DNA of 64,000 nucleotides from the NCBI GenBank assembly GCA_025024175.1, contig QCXZ01000064.1:16926001-16990000 (forward strand), given 5' to 3'. The position numbers and the translations under genes were made by a program. Under the pieces are notes generated by a model. It made no database searches, was not told where the DNA came from, and worked only from the letters and a program-made list of their open reading frames with translations. Of the stretch, positions 34,063 to 47,968 are shown piece after piece (position 1 is the stretch's first letter; the number at the start of each line of letters is the position of its first letter). Origin of the DNA: Rhyzopertha dominica. Its lineage: Eukaryota > Arthropoda > Insecta > Coleoptera > Bostrichidae.

Positions 34063-37000
34063 ATATAAATGAGTATAGTTTGTTCCTTTGAGTCTTGTAG
34101 CGTACGTTTATTCATTGTTGCTTAGGATCCAGATAACATGATTTTTCAATAATAGTGTACTTGTAATTTATTACCCATCGTGGTTTATATTTATGAACAA
34201 CTGTTTCAATTTCAGGTTTCCACTGTCTTCTATAAGCTTTGTTATAGCATTCGTTATTTCTAACTGGTTATAATTACACCAATCAGCTATCTTTCTACAT
34301 AATTATACAAAAACAGAGCAACTTATAACACAGCACTGTTTTCTACTAGGTGTTTTGGATATAGCGGAAGACAAAAAAAAAACTGGATATTGTTGGTAGC
34401 ACCAACAAGCACCAGCAGTAGAACTCTGTCACATAGCATGCGTAAATATTAAGACCTACAATACTGACTCGATTCACAAATGCAGAAAATATTAGTTTAG
34501 GTAAGAATTGTAACCTACATCTACAAGGACAAGAATTAAAGACGTCTAAAAATAGCCAACAAATTCGATAATAGACATTAAGGTTAAATCAACAACTCCA
34601 ACAAGTAGGGATGCTAACGATACTTCGATTGCCAGCCCTTATATTGATAATTTTTATAGATATTTGATATTATATGTAGTATCGCATCAAAAGGTTTAGT
34701 AACTATAGCACCATCTACGCGTTAAGTGTAAAAAATACAAAACATCAATATTAATATATATAGAATATAAATGTAAACAGTGCTACAGCATGTACACACG
34801 GTGTCTGGAGATTGTTGTCGTCAACGTTCGTAAATTTAACCCTACAATTTGAGGTTATTTATAATTTATACAAAGAAACAGGAACATTTCTGCAGTTTCA
34901 TACTCAGAGTTGCCAGATAAATAGTCCCTTCAAAAGTAGGATAGGATGGAGAAAACAGTAGATGTGTCTATCCAAAGAGTAGAATTTTGATTACTATGTT
35001 TTTATAAACAAAATATAATAACAACAAAACAATAAATTATAATATTGTGCAATAAGGAAAGAAATAAATTGAAGTAATTTATCTTGTTGCAGGATCTGTT
35101 TGTTCGGATTTTGTTGTATACACTTGTATATTTAAGTAGATAAAAACGGGTAAATAGTACCTGTTTATGTTTTTTGATACACCATCTAGGGACACCAATC
35201 GAAATTCCGGTATTCCGTGTATCCATATTTTTTTGACACGGTATTGTTCGGTATCGATACTGGCAAGCAAAAATATCGACAATAAAAAAATGTCAATACT
35301 TCAGTCAAATTCTACGAGCCCTGCCAACAAGTTACCACATAACTATAGCAAAACGTTTTACAAAAATTAAACGTGCGGTCTTTACAATGACGCTTCTGCC
35401 ACTTGATTAACATTCCTAAAGCATAGCATTCTTATTACATTTCTTTTTAAAAACCGTCTTTGAAGTGCACGTCAACAATTCTGTTAGAAAAACTCGTAAC
35501 ATTTATCCTCATAGAAGGTACCGCAATATCAGAACCACTTGCAAACTGGGACAACCGCCAATTTAAAGTGTGCTAACGCAATTACTCGTTGTGGCCCCGA
35601 TTTCTCAAAATGGGATTAGTCTCACAAATGTAACGCATTTTTCATACTGCTCCGCAAGAAATACAAACCAACGTCTATCAATCTTTTTACAAGACGTCGC
35701 CGGCGAACTGTTGTAGTGTTCCGCGGCTTGGGGGACAAAAACAATAGACAACGACAACGCCAATTGTGCACTGAACGACGCTTGCAAGTTGCGGCGCTTC
35801 GCTTAATGCAGGCCATTTGAGAGGCATTTGCGATAAAGGAATCAGGGTAGTCACAGTGGACTACGCGAGCGTTAGTGCGTTTCATTTTGCCTGCCTGCTC
35901 TCACAGTAGTTGCTATATTCTATCCTAAATATATTATCTACCGTTAGACACCCAACTATGACATGTAAATTATGCTGAACATATAAGCCAATGGATGTTT
36001 CATTCTAAGATATTTTATAAAGTAGGAACTCAAAAATCACCGTCTTGTCTCCATAAGGATAAAGAAATCTCAATTCATTAATAGCCTTGGTGAAAAAGGT
36101 TGGAGGTTAACTTTTTACGACGCAAATAAACTTCTGACAGAGAAAGGAGAGCATAGTTTATATACTAGCTATCGAACACGCTGAAAATATGACTGGTAGA
36201 ATGAACGAACGCGCTGGGTCAAGCGATACCTCCAATGATTATTTTAAGACATGGAAAAAATACCTATTTGAACAACCTTCCTCTTAATTTTTTTTAGAAA
36301 TTTCTGTTAAAGGTTGGCGACTATATTAACTGAGAATTTTTCAAACTTTAAAGCAGCGGTAAGGGTTCATATCATCTTGACATCATTTGGAATGTTGAAG
36401 AAACCGAAACGTGGAATATGTCCTTGTGCTGTTCACCATCAAATGCAACGCTTTACTAGGAAAAAGAACCGCTAAATTATTGAAAAACTGCTGTAGTTTA
36501 TTGCTGGATTGTCATAACAACGTATACAGACAGAATGCTTTCGAGTAACCACTAACTAACTAACAGCCCTCCCCGAAAATGCATTTAAGCCAGGGATACT
36601 TACACTCAAATAACAATTAATAGAATCGTAGCCATAAAATTCTTAAGCTGAAAGCATTACTCTCATGACCTTTAAAGCCTAAACTGATCGATTTCGTCAA
36701 CGAAATTAGCAGAACCTATTCCTGGGATGTTCCACATGGACGGATAACTAACCTTCTGAAGTTCAAAAAATGTGTAGACTGAACTATCCGCCGGACTCTC
36801 ACAAATGAGAAAGTATTCCAGGTCACACAATCTTGTAACTAATATTTAAAGATGACCTTCAATTGTGTGTACATCTTTAAGTGATTATTTCCTTCATCTG
36901 TTAAATCGAAATTTTGGAAATTCGGTATATGTTTCCTTAATTTTCTGTTCTAAAGTTTTATTCAAATTCAAATACAACTCGACCATGATAAATTAGCGAC

Positions 37001-37207
37001 TATCATTCTCTCAATTTTTCTCGACTGCACTTCTCCAACATTTGACTCGACCAAACTGGCATTAATAATTTTAGAGAACTTTAGACACTTAAGTAAGAAT
37101 GCCATCTATCAGCATCACACTGACATGATGACAAAGCCACCTAGCTGCCATTATGGGATCTACTTCCTAAAGGAAGTGACCTGTAGCCTGACAAATTGGC
37201 ATGCACC

Positions 37208-37291
37208 TGCATACTTCAATTTGGCGAGCTATAATGATAGCGAAATAGATCTATCTACAGTTGGTTGCGGTGCAGATAGCACAGCATAGAC
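37208..37291 (+). ncRNA. Degenerate hammerhead ribozyme, copy in repeat B
   Basis: Identical to the copy at 25052-25135, with the same damaged TTGGCGA core and disrupted stem I. Confidence 0.7.
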
Positions 37292-37461
37292 ATGCATTTT
37301 AATGCAGGGTACAGGTTACTTCCTTTAGGAAGTAGATCCTATAATGGCAGCTAGGTGACTTTGTCACTATGTCAGTACTATGCTGACAGGTGGCATTGCC
37401 ATCTAAATTCTTACTTACATCATACCAAACCTTTGGTATATAGGCATCTAGGTTGTATGCC

Positions 37462-37551
37462 GTGCTGTCTGCACTAGACCTAAACTGCACTGACGAGCTA
37501 TAACGATAGCGAAATAGATCTATCTGCAGTTGGATGCGGTGCAGACAGCAC
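37462..37551 (+). ncRNA. Type I hammerhead ribozyme, copy in repeat B
   Basis: Identical to 25306-25395. The core CTGACGA is at 37490-37496, GAAA at 37511-37514, and the expected cleavage is after 37524. Confidence 0.9.
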
Positions 37552-40159
37552 AGTATAGACATGCATTTTAACTTAAGACACTTATCAAATTATCAATGAC
37601 AGTTTGGTCTCGACAGTCGCGCACTCCCGAAAAATTGATTACAATAAATATTTGACTATTTATCAAGATTTTCTAATATTACCGTTAAAAAACCACATTA
37701 GACTAAATCACTGTATATTATTTTGCGTAATATAATGCTTAATAAGTCTTATTTTAGGCGGTAATGTTAGTTAATGATGATAGCAGCCATTAAAGAAAAG
37801 TGTTATTAATGGCACGTTTCCATGAGGTTGAAATAAAGGTTAATAACGATATAAGTGTGGTTCATTTTTTTTTTAGCAAGTTACTGCAGCCAATAAATTT
37901 TAAATACAATTTTCACTATTTCTATTTTTGTTATTTATTTGCAATATTCTCAAACAATAAGAAAATGTACCTAAATAGCTATAAGCTAGTGCTGTTGTCT
38001 AAATATTTAGAATACGCTAGTAGCATCGTACCAAACCTGAAAGGCAACGCTGTTTGTTACAAATGTACTGACTGCGGACGCAGAGCAGAGAATCAAAATG
38101 TCCCACGTGCAAGCAAGTACTAGTTTGAATTTATGGTTAGATTGGAATGGTGCGGTAACCATGGCAGCCACATATAGCAACCGTGTAGGGCATAAAGCTT
38201 GCACCCATGTAATCTTGGTTGTCTAAGCTTGCAAAAAATAACAGAAGCTAGTTAGAGTAAGGAAAGTGTGCATGCTATATGTGACGTAGTTATAATATAC
38301 ATGATACATATTAATGGGGTACTTGCACTAAATTTCATTTTTTGAAAAATCTGGCATAATTCAATGGTCATTATTAAGTTTATTTTACAGACGAAAAGCT
38401 AGCAATTGAAAATGCATAAAATTATTAATTAAAGATTGCATTTGGCCTTTATATTTCACGTGACATCAAAACGATGTCTACGTCACTATAGTTAAGTCAG
38501 TTATGCGCATACTCGACGCCCGCAAAACGTAAACAAACGTATAAACGCTGAAACAACGTGTGACGAGTGGCAATGACCTCCAAAAGTAGAAGGGCATGCG
38601 ACGTTCCCTTTAACTTGTTTATTTGGGCTATTCTGACGTCATAGCAATTCAGTGATCGTTTTGGCGCGCAGATGATGGTTTCAAATTTTAACATAATTAA
38701 AAAATACTTTGCACACGTAATTATATGACCAGGACGATTAAATTAAGTACATAAAATTTTTTTGTGCAAGTAGCTCATTGAATTTAACTTGGGTGAGCGT
38801 CATCCTAGAGCCCGCCTTCAGGAGTCGTCACTGACTTAGGAGATTAAAAAGTCAATAAAAAATTTAGTATACTATACGTCTGGAAACAACCTTAACATGC
38901 AATTAATTTAATTGCTTTACAATGACATTGGTCCGCAGGTTTCATCTAAACGGTTACTATAGAACTGGAGTAATCTATTTATGGAATTGAACTATTATAT
39001 AGTATTTTATTAAATTTTTAAGGTGACATTGATCTATCCGCTCTAAAAGTAGCATTAAATTTCTATCGTCGGCTGCGAGTAACACAAACGTGTCCTTTGC
39101 TGGGCAAGAAACTTTCACATCAATTATAGAGCAAGGGACATAACCCAATAACAAAGGAGAAGTGGCCAATAAATTCTCTATAGAGTTAGTACATTCGATC
39201 TGGTGTTCTCACAGGACAGAACAGGTCGTGAGCGCTGAATGAAAATAATGGAGTGCTTTCAGGGTTTCAATGGTGTTAGACGACATGTTAGTAATCCTAT
39301 CTGTCCAATAAGGTTCAAGTTATTGCAGCGTATGCTATCCCCGTAGATAGATATTACGCAGCTATAATTCAATAGACCCGGCTATGTAAGGCACCTGGAT
39401 AATAAACTAATTAGGTAATTAACGTATTCAGGGAATTTCATTAATGTGCTTGGTGTAATAGACGTGTTTTAGATAAGCAACATGGGCTTTATAGTTAACC
39501 GAATGGTGCGGTGCGCGAAGCACTTCGTAGACAGATTCCGCCCGTTACATATTCATGATGTTCTTTGTGTGTCGCTGAATCAAACTGGGAAACTTCCAGC
39601 AAGTTTCCACTTTGGGAGGCGACTGGGACATTACGGCTTGTCGATCCAAAGTGATATGCTTTGCTTATTGGAAGTCACTGTTATTGCTCGACTGCAACCT
39701 GCAGTAGAGCTTTTGGGTTTGCTGAGCGTAGTTTTGGGTGTAATGAAGTTAAAAACATTTAATGACAAAAATATGATACATAATTGGAAAATTATGAGGA
39801 ATAAGAAATATCTAAAGTGTGACTGAACGACAATCGAACACGTGGGAATGAACGAAACATGCAGCAATAGCCTCTTCGCGCTAGAGTAACAGAAACCCCT
39901 TTGCGCACGCTCACACGTCAAGGTCAAGTATATTTTAATGCTTGGTCATCCATGTTAATAAGCAAATAAGGAATACAGTGTACAAATCAGATATACTCTT
40001 TCTCTTTTTCATTGGCAGTAATCGGTTAGAGTATAAAAATCCATGGTGTCTACATTTTTGATAAAAATCTATATGAAAAAGGTTAGTCATTCAAAGTAAT
40101 CTTATTTCGCCTTGCTTTTTTTTCGTTGCACCTTTCCAATGGCTTAATCGTTCACTGTA

Positions 40160-40284
40160 TGTAGGTCCCTGTACATACCGCCCGTAGCAATCTGTGTCGT
40201 AGTTCGTAAAGCCATCTCTAGATGGCTGATAGGCGATTTACACAAAATGACTCCCAAAGTGCGGCATAATAAAACATGTCCACA
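40160..40284 (+). repeat. Interspersed repeat, copy in repeat B
   Basis: Same sequence as 28006-28130, related to 55541-55665. Confidence 0.55.
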
Positions 40285-43168
40285 CCTCCCGTGTCTGTTT
40301 TAACCCGGTAAGTACCTTTTTAGATAATCTGTATTTACTGAGAATTAACAGATGACATTGCGCTGTATAAAAAATTTATGTTTAAGGACCATTTCATGTA
40401 TATATAAAACAATGCGACGATTTGATTTCTGGTTTTTGCATGTCTGTGTACATTCATATTGCCTAAAGACAAAGCCGTTGCTTCCCTGTGACTAAACTCT
40501 TGTTCTCATAAATAAAATGCAACTGGTTTAATGCATAAGAGAAATTAGAAGGTAGTGGAGGATGCAGATTATGGCACAGTAATGAAATCTCTAATTTGAA
40601 AAAAAAACATTGCAAGCACCAGAAAATGTTGGGCGGCTAGTATTCCTCATTAGTAGGCTATAAAAGTTGTGATGTTCAGTATGAGTATGTGAATCACCCA
40701 AAACTGGTCTTCTGGAGTAGGAGCAGTTTGCAGATACATTTTATACGTAACATTAAATTTCTTACGGAAAATGAGGTGTCCTGATTAACATGAGAAATAA
40801 AGTAACTGCAAACACTTCGTCTTAGCAACATTGATTGTTGCCTTCTTCCCCACAAAAAATAACAATTCTTTAAAATAAACACAGAGTATATTTATTTAAG
40901 TATCTTGGAAGCGCATGTTAAAAGCGAATTCCTGGTTGTGCAATGGTGGTGATATTTAAACAAACGCTACAATGAATTCAAAATTTATTTCTAAATCATT
41001 ACTTTTGATAATCTGCCAAGAAAATAGTTTAAATTTGTTGAATACAGTAGTTAGCCGTCGGGCCTCTAGTGTTCTCTTTTAGAAATTAGGTTTAAAATGA
41101 ATGATGGTATGAATGAACGAAAGACATATAAATTTTGTTTTAAGGTGGATGCATTTGTATGGCTGACATAGTGCATTATCATTATTCTTCTGCTGATGCC
41201 TTTGTGCTTAGCTTACTGTATAGTTGTATATTAATAATGTAATGAGAAGATATTTATGTTTCTCGCTTAGTATAAAGTGAATGTTTAATTTTCAAAGAAC
41301 TTCGATTATACCAGCTTAAATCTGCGCTCACAAAAGAGCATGGAATAATAGCATAATAAAGCCGCTAAAATGATTTAAATCAGTTACTGTATTAAATGAC
41401 TGAGCCACTTGACATTTCCATCTTTTTACTATAGAGGGCGGGCCCCTCGTACGGAAGGGGTGCTTTTGTGTAGGGCAAACCGCGGAGGTCAAGAGGCGGA
41501 AACAGCCATTTGTCTCAAGGCAGACCGGGTGCAATACATAAATGAGCTCGGCTTAGAGGTGGGAACGAGTCCTTAAGAAAGACGACTGTCAAATAAAATA
41601 TTACGGGATAACAAATATTCAGACCTTTCGCTATGACAGCGGTTGCCGTACAGAAATGTACAGTGATGAGCGCTGGCATATTTATGTGGATAAATCCCGA
41701 ACCTTTTGACATAGTAATAATTTTTGTAGTTGCCAATTTATTTAATTTTATAGTAATGCAAATAGAAACTTATATAAATATCGGCTGTATATGTGCTAGA
41801 TTTCGTAAAGAATTTTTAAGTTCTGATGTGCGGTAATCATATTGGATGAACGGCCAAACTGAGTTTACATCACAGAAAAGTATATTCTGTGGCTTCACTG
41901 GATCCCCGTGTATAAGCCTTAATTTGCTTCAGTAGTCTTCCATCGTAATCTGTCAACTAAAACTTTTCTCGCAGAAGTTTGACCAAAGCGCTCTAGTCCT
42001 TTGCCTTTCTCCTATATGCATCGTACCATTTAAGTGCTCTGTCTGTGAATATATCCAAAGCTGGCGTATAAAGCTTTTTCTTAGATACATCTCGAGCAAT
42101 TGTTAACCCTTCGAGTTGCTCTAAACCTGCATTCAACGATATGTTTTCCGCTCCACTAAAATAAGAGATCCATTTTGCTACGGTAATACTCTATGGTTTA
42201 CACCTTCTTCCTGAGAATGATTTATTATTGATTAATTGTAACTGCTCTATTTCGGCGAAGTGGAATTATTATCAGAATTATCATCTACCTAACGACGAGG
42301 GAATAATTATGACATCATTGCCGCCCAGATTATCGTTACAATTAAATAATCTTTTTTTTGTTCCCAAAACTATCAGCGTTGTCGCTGATGTAATAGATGT
42401 AATTTTAAGAACTTTGCTGTACTGGACTAGTCATTTATTTGGTAATATACACACTTTACACCATTTGCTTGACTTTACTGTGTGGAGTCACTTGAAGTTA
42501 ATCAGTCGGAATGTTAGAATTGTAGCATAATACTTATAATTATCGTACTTTATAATTTTGTTGATTATATTTAAAGAGATATTTCATTTTGTAACTAGCA
42601 GGAATAACCAAATTTTGCAAATACACAGACTTGCATTACATCATAAAACATAGGTCCAAGCAGACCTCAAAAGTGATAATTATATGTCTCACGGTACCTA
42701 TTGAAATCTCCAATATATAGGTACAGCCTGCGCTGTATCCTTGAATTAGTACTTCTGTTGGTTTTGTACATATGCTGGTGAATAATGTTTCTTCATTTGG
42801 TATCATCATCATGTGGATGCCTTCCAGGGCTAATGTTGAGACGAGCTATTGTCACTTTTGTTGCAGACATACCGATCAAGTCACACCTTTGAATTCAGTT
42901 TTTTAGTCCTGTTTTGTTAGTAGTTAATACTATGGGTAATTCGATAACATACTGGAAAAAGTTGGGAGTCGTAGCAGGGTTAGAACTATAGTCGTGAGCT
43001 TGTTGTCCTGATTCGGGTCTAATGGCCGTCGTCGGTTGGAATTGCTTCCTAACGTTTCGCTAGCACGAGTGGCAAGCTTCTTCAGAGGTCCTTCCATCTC
43101 CGGTGCTGTACTGTAGACTGTTAACATAACAGCTTTTCTTTTAAGGGGACATTCTAACCCTTTCCAGA

Positions 43169-46100
43169 ATTTTTTGGACTCCCGATGAAGTAAGATGCGT
43201 GTTGCATGTTCTACTGTTGTGCAGAGTGCACGCATGGTGTACACATGTTGCGTGTTGCCCCCATCTTACGACCGGTTGCTCCCCTACTTAGCTGATGGAT
43301 AGGCAACATGCAGAGAGGCGAGCGCCGCTACCCGCCAGTCATGGACATTTTGATAGGATCGCAAGACGCTATTATCTACTTAAGGGCCACCACAATACCA
43401 ACTGATATTTTTATGTTTAATTTGAAAATCCAGTATGAAGGTATGATTTATCTCATTTACCTTCTATGGCTTTGAGAACTTGCGTTTCGCGTTTACGAGA
43501 TGTACATTCTGTACAGCTCAGCAAGCGAGCTTTAACTCCCTTAAAAAAAAAACTGAAATTATATTCCTGTACAGGGGCTCTTTCATTCCTGCTGTTATCT
43601 GAATTATTTCTTTAATTATCAACTTGTACGTCCGTGTAGCGACCCTCGCCAAAATGTAGGAACAAAAGAGCAGGAAATAAAGCATTGTTCTAACTGGTGC
43701 CCTGTTTAAAAACATCCATTTTAGGCCCGGCCAACAGAAACGCCGACGTAGGCGATCTCTCGTACCTGATACTGGCCCTCGCTTTATTTACTAGCGGTGC
43801 GTTGAACGAGTATAAAAAATATAAACGAGACAAATTTTATGAGCCACGATGAAAACGTATTCAGATTAGCTTACTTAATTTCCGTTTTGTTTCGAACGAG
43901 GCGAGGTACATTTCGGCCAGCTTAATTAACTAAAGAATTCTGATTCGGGTGGCAAAGTTTCGGCGGGTACGGTGGAATAATCGAGCGCGCAAAACAATAA
44001 CCGGTTAAATGTTTCACTGCACACGTTTCAGCTGCGGACGCGATCCGTGTACTAGTTTTAATGAGTATGTTACGTCAAAATCAGAAAGTTCCCCAATTAA
44101 GCGACTGTCTCTGCCACTGAACTACAATGGAATAAGGGACTGACGAAAACTAAAACGTGAAAAATGAAACTGACACTCTCGATATGATATCGGATTGCAT
44201 CACGTCGAAGTTAGATATTTGGCAACATGGCACCATTGATATCTCCGAACACAGCCTAATATATAGTAACAACAGAAGAACTTTCATGTGTAAATGGAAA
44301 CATGTAATTCCTAAATTTTGCCAGGGGTAACAGTTCCTGTCAAACATATTACTTGGGCAAATGAAACATCCAAATGAAAAGGTTGCGCTTTGTTCATTAT
44401 TATGTCAACTGTGACAGATTATATGGTTGGACAAGCCTGAAACGCACAAAATATCAGTTCTCCATATTAAGCCAACAGGCATTCTCTTAATTAATAAAGT
44501 TCAGGTGTGGCTTTTGTAGCTTTGTCACCTTTCATCAGAGACTGCCTCTCTAATTACCATTATAATCACTCTCATTGTATTCGAAAATTGCCTTTTCTTT
44601 ACCTGGCAGCCACATAACTCCAAATATTTAGCATGTGAACGTTAGCGAGTCTATACCAGACCAGGGATGAATAAATATTTAATAAAACGCCATTGTGTCC
44701 AGTTTCCTTGGCATACCGTTCCGGCGTGTTATACTTTGAGCCACTGTTTGGTGCTTGCATAGATATAGAAATCGATAACAGGGTAAAGAAAAGCTTATCC
44801 AGGCCGATGTCATAAGGCACGGTTTTAGGTACTGTATACACGATTAAACACAGCCCGTTACACTTGCGGCAGAAGACATTACGAACACGCAGCAGTTATG
44901 CAAGGATTATGTTTCATAATCCATCGGTAAACAGTGCACACAGGGCCAGAGCGAGGTGGCTAAGAGGAAGCCATCGCAAATTACGACAAATGTGCTAAAC
45001 GTCATGAACACTAAGTAGTGTAGAAAAGGTAAAATACTTAGGTATGCTGGAAAGATGTAGGTGATTCGAGGAAAATTGCGATCAACGACAAAGACGTTCT
45101 GGTTAGGTTAGGTTTATTCACTTTAGTCAGTAATAGTAGCCAGACTGTTTGCCATTATGTAACCGCCGTGATAAAATGCGGCAAGATCGGGATACTGTTC
45201 CAGAAAGCGATCAGTCTAAGATTTCTTGCCATGCACCCTTACGCATCCGTTTTGGGAGCTACCACTCACTCCGGTGCAGGAAGTATGACGATATACTTTT
45301 CTCATTAGAATTACGTTATATTAAGGGACCTTTTGTGTAGAACTCAATCAAAATGGGTTTACAACGTACCCGTGCCGTGACCATAAATTTACACTACTTT
45401 TCTTCTCCCGCGAGCCGTTCCAGTGCCGTATTGGCAATTATCATCCTATATAGAAATCGAAAATGTGCTACCATTTAGAGCCGCTTTAGATAAGAATTTG
45501 CTTTCTTACCTATGCAGGTTTATTACGATTTACCCAGAATTGATAAGAAAACGGTTGAACCTCAATAAAATGAATGGGCGAACAATTTAATGTGCGAGTC
45601 CGGTTCTGAAGCGATGCCTGTTCACCGTCTTTGGGAATGATTTATGAGCTCAATTTCGGTATCTGCTAAAGGTACTTCAAGTGGTAAGTAATCCCTCATT
45701 ATTGGGGTTAAAATCTTTTACTGTGGCCATATAACCTTAGGAAACTGGGAATACAGTACATCGCTGAAGTCCTATATTATACTGTACACTGAGGCATTCC
45801 AAAAGCACTTTTACAAAGCAGTCTATCAAACTATATAGGTACTACGCTAGCGTAGAGATTTTGAACTAACAATAGAACATGCAGATCGGCAGATCATGTG
45901 CTCAAGAAAGCACGGGACCGCTTACCACAAAAAGGCATCGACCACTTAATTCTATCGATATGCTTCGCCAAGTTATAGTGTGCGCAGCAGCACATTAATA
46001 AATTTTATATACAATATTAATAAAGATTTATAGCTAGACAAAAACTAAACACGAAATCAATTAAAAAAAAAAAAGAATCAAGACATTTTCTCATTTGGGT

Positions 46101-47911
46101 GTTGCACTACTTTTGAGCTTCAGTGTAATACATCTAGTGTATAATTATATAATCTCCATTACGACAGTACTTTATGTGCAGAATAACGCCACAGTATAAT
46201 AGTCAAGTTATTATACCTGTAGAATTCCACTGGCATAGTTTTCAACACTGAAGACAAGATTAGTCGTTATACAGTTTCCGCAGTTATAAACCTGACCTAT
46301 GTATTGAACTTTATTTTTATTATACTTGTAAACAAATGCTTTAACGATGCAAGTGCGACAAAATGCTGCCTAAAAACAAACGATTATATAGTTTCTTGGA
46401 TGAGGGTAGAATTGGCAGAATATCTTGTTTTTCTTTGTGGCAGCTTAGCTCCAAATCATCTCTATTTTAATTAGGACCAAAAAAAAAATTCATACAAATT
46501 GGTTCGGTCTCTGCCCCTTAACCATATAGGTAATCTATGCGTGGCAAATGTGTGTGCATAAATCAGGAAACTGGCATATAAAAAGTTATATATTTTCGTA
46601 TGAATACACCTATCGCGCTAAAATTAGTTATGGTTTATTGTATTGTTACTACCTAATGGTATAGTAAATATTCAATCAGATACGACAATTGTTTAGTATT
46701 TTAACAAGATGTTCCACTAATAAGAATGTCCCGTTTACCTGTCTGGCAGCACACTTCCATAAGAGGAAAAAACGTGTCTCAGTACACAGGTTGCTTATAG
46801 TCTGTTGAAGTAATTAGGATATTCAGGTCATCAATTTTTGTTTTACTAAGTGATGACGCACACAATCTCAGTATCAGGTTGGTTTCATCAAACGACGCTG
46901 GAAATGACATTTGTCAGCATTAACTACGAGTGATTTATAAACCGGCGGATATTTATTATTTTAGTAAAATTCCCAGGGATTTTTTTTTCGCATGTTTCAT
47001 GTTCAAATAGAACAAAGCGTCACGAACTATTACTTTGACTACATGACTATAACAAAGGCTTCGGCCATAGCCGTCATTAAAGGCGGCACGTTGCGAAATT
47101 TCAAAGAACAAAATACAGCTTTAATTTTTGGATTCTTTTAGATCAGAAAAGTTGGATTTTTCAAATATAAACATCTAACAATTTCAGCGAAGATAATTAG
47201 TTTTCGGCATAAAACCATCACGTATTATCATGATAGAATATTTCAAACTGTCAGTTTACGTAACTCAAGTGATTTATTATTTTATGGTAATTAATAAGAA
47301 GTAAGCTGTACAAGCATTTTCATTAACAATTGAATTCTACATTACTTATGCAGAATCGACTGTTTTCGTTTGTGCATGTTGGATATGAACATAAGATTAA
47401 CTTCTCGACCACCAAGTTTTTACCGCATATGGAATTAGGAAACATACTGCGCTAGCTCATTCGGGCCAACCTACAATTAATGCCAAAAGTGAAGAGAAAG
47501 TGATGAAAATTATATACAAGGTGTCTCTAAAAAGTGCCAAATTTGCCAATTTGCTGAGGCTAAAAATATAACGATCTAATCCAACTTACGTCAGTCAGTT
47601 TTTCATAAATATTATTTAATCACTGGTGTTGAAAATTGAAATCCGCTCTCATTTCCTTTGTAAAAAGTAGGAAGTGCAAATTTCGGCACTTTGCACACAT
47701 CTAATACGCAATAACTCTTTTGAGCCGCACAATATTTGACTAATATTTCTTATTCACCAACGTCTTTCACCTAAAAAAGGTGCACCTGGTATGAGTTTGA
47801 TTTGAGCAGCCCCGTTTTTTCGACATCAACGTTTGAAAAATTCATTTCGTGTTTGGTCATGAACCACCTTGTGAAGAACCCAACTCTATCAGTCACACTT
47901 CAGTACATTTT
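43169..47911. other. Long tract without a recognisable gene
   Basis: Frames are all 104 codons or shorter and lack recognisable domains. TTAGG occurs twice in a row near 45103-45113, too short to be telomeric. I see no terminal repeats or RNA genes. Confidence 0.45.
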
Positions 47912-47968
47912 GGCGCATAGGAAAACGTGGAGAGTTTTCCTATGCGCCTACTGGATGCTCCCGGGAGC
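47912..47968 (+). repeat. Perfect 15-bp hairpin followed by a 12-bp palindrome
   Basis: GGCGCATAGGAAAAC (47912-47926) pairs perfectly with 47934-47948 across the loop GTGGAGA. Eight bases later GCTCCCGGGAGC (47957-47968) is a perfect palindrome. Neither extends outward into a longer inverted repeat. Both lie inside an 83-codon frame (47802-48053) of unknown meaning that has no convincing gene features. Possible roles are a structured RNA, a protein-binding site, or a replication-slippage scar. Confidence 0.7.

Larger units (their letters stand above)
37094..37570 (+). mobile_element. Compound retrozyme-like element, copy in repeat B
   Basis: Same as 24938-25414, shifted by 12156 bp, with the same ACTTAAG flanks. 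Because the two 9.1-kb copies are probably one locus assembled twice, it should not be counted as an independent insertion. Confidence 0.7.
34063..43168 (+). repeat. 9.1-kb repeat, copy B (continues into unique sequence)
   Basis: Nearly identical to 21906-31007. It continues without interruption into single-copy sequence after 43168. It includes the ribozyme element (37094-37570) and the interspersed repeat at 40160-40284. No host gene is recognised in either copy; a one-base difference turns a 71-codon frame in copy A into a 114-codon frame (39482-39826) here, which argues that such frames are not genes. Confidence 0.9.

Noticed and set aside
45103..45113. TTAGG repeats (insect telomere motif)
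   Set aside because: Only two units; such short runs are common in insect DNA and do not mark a telomere.
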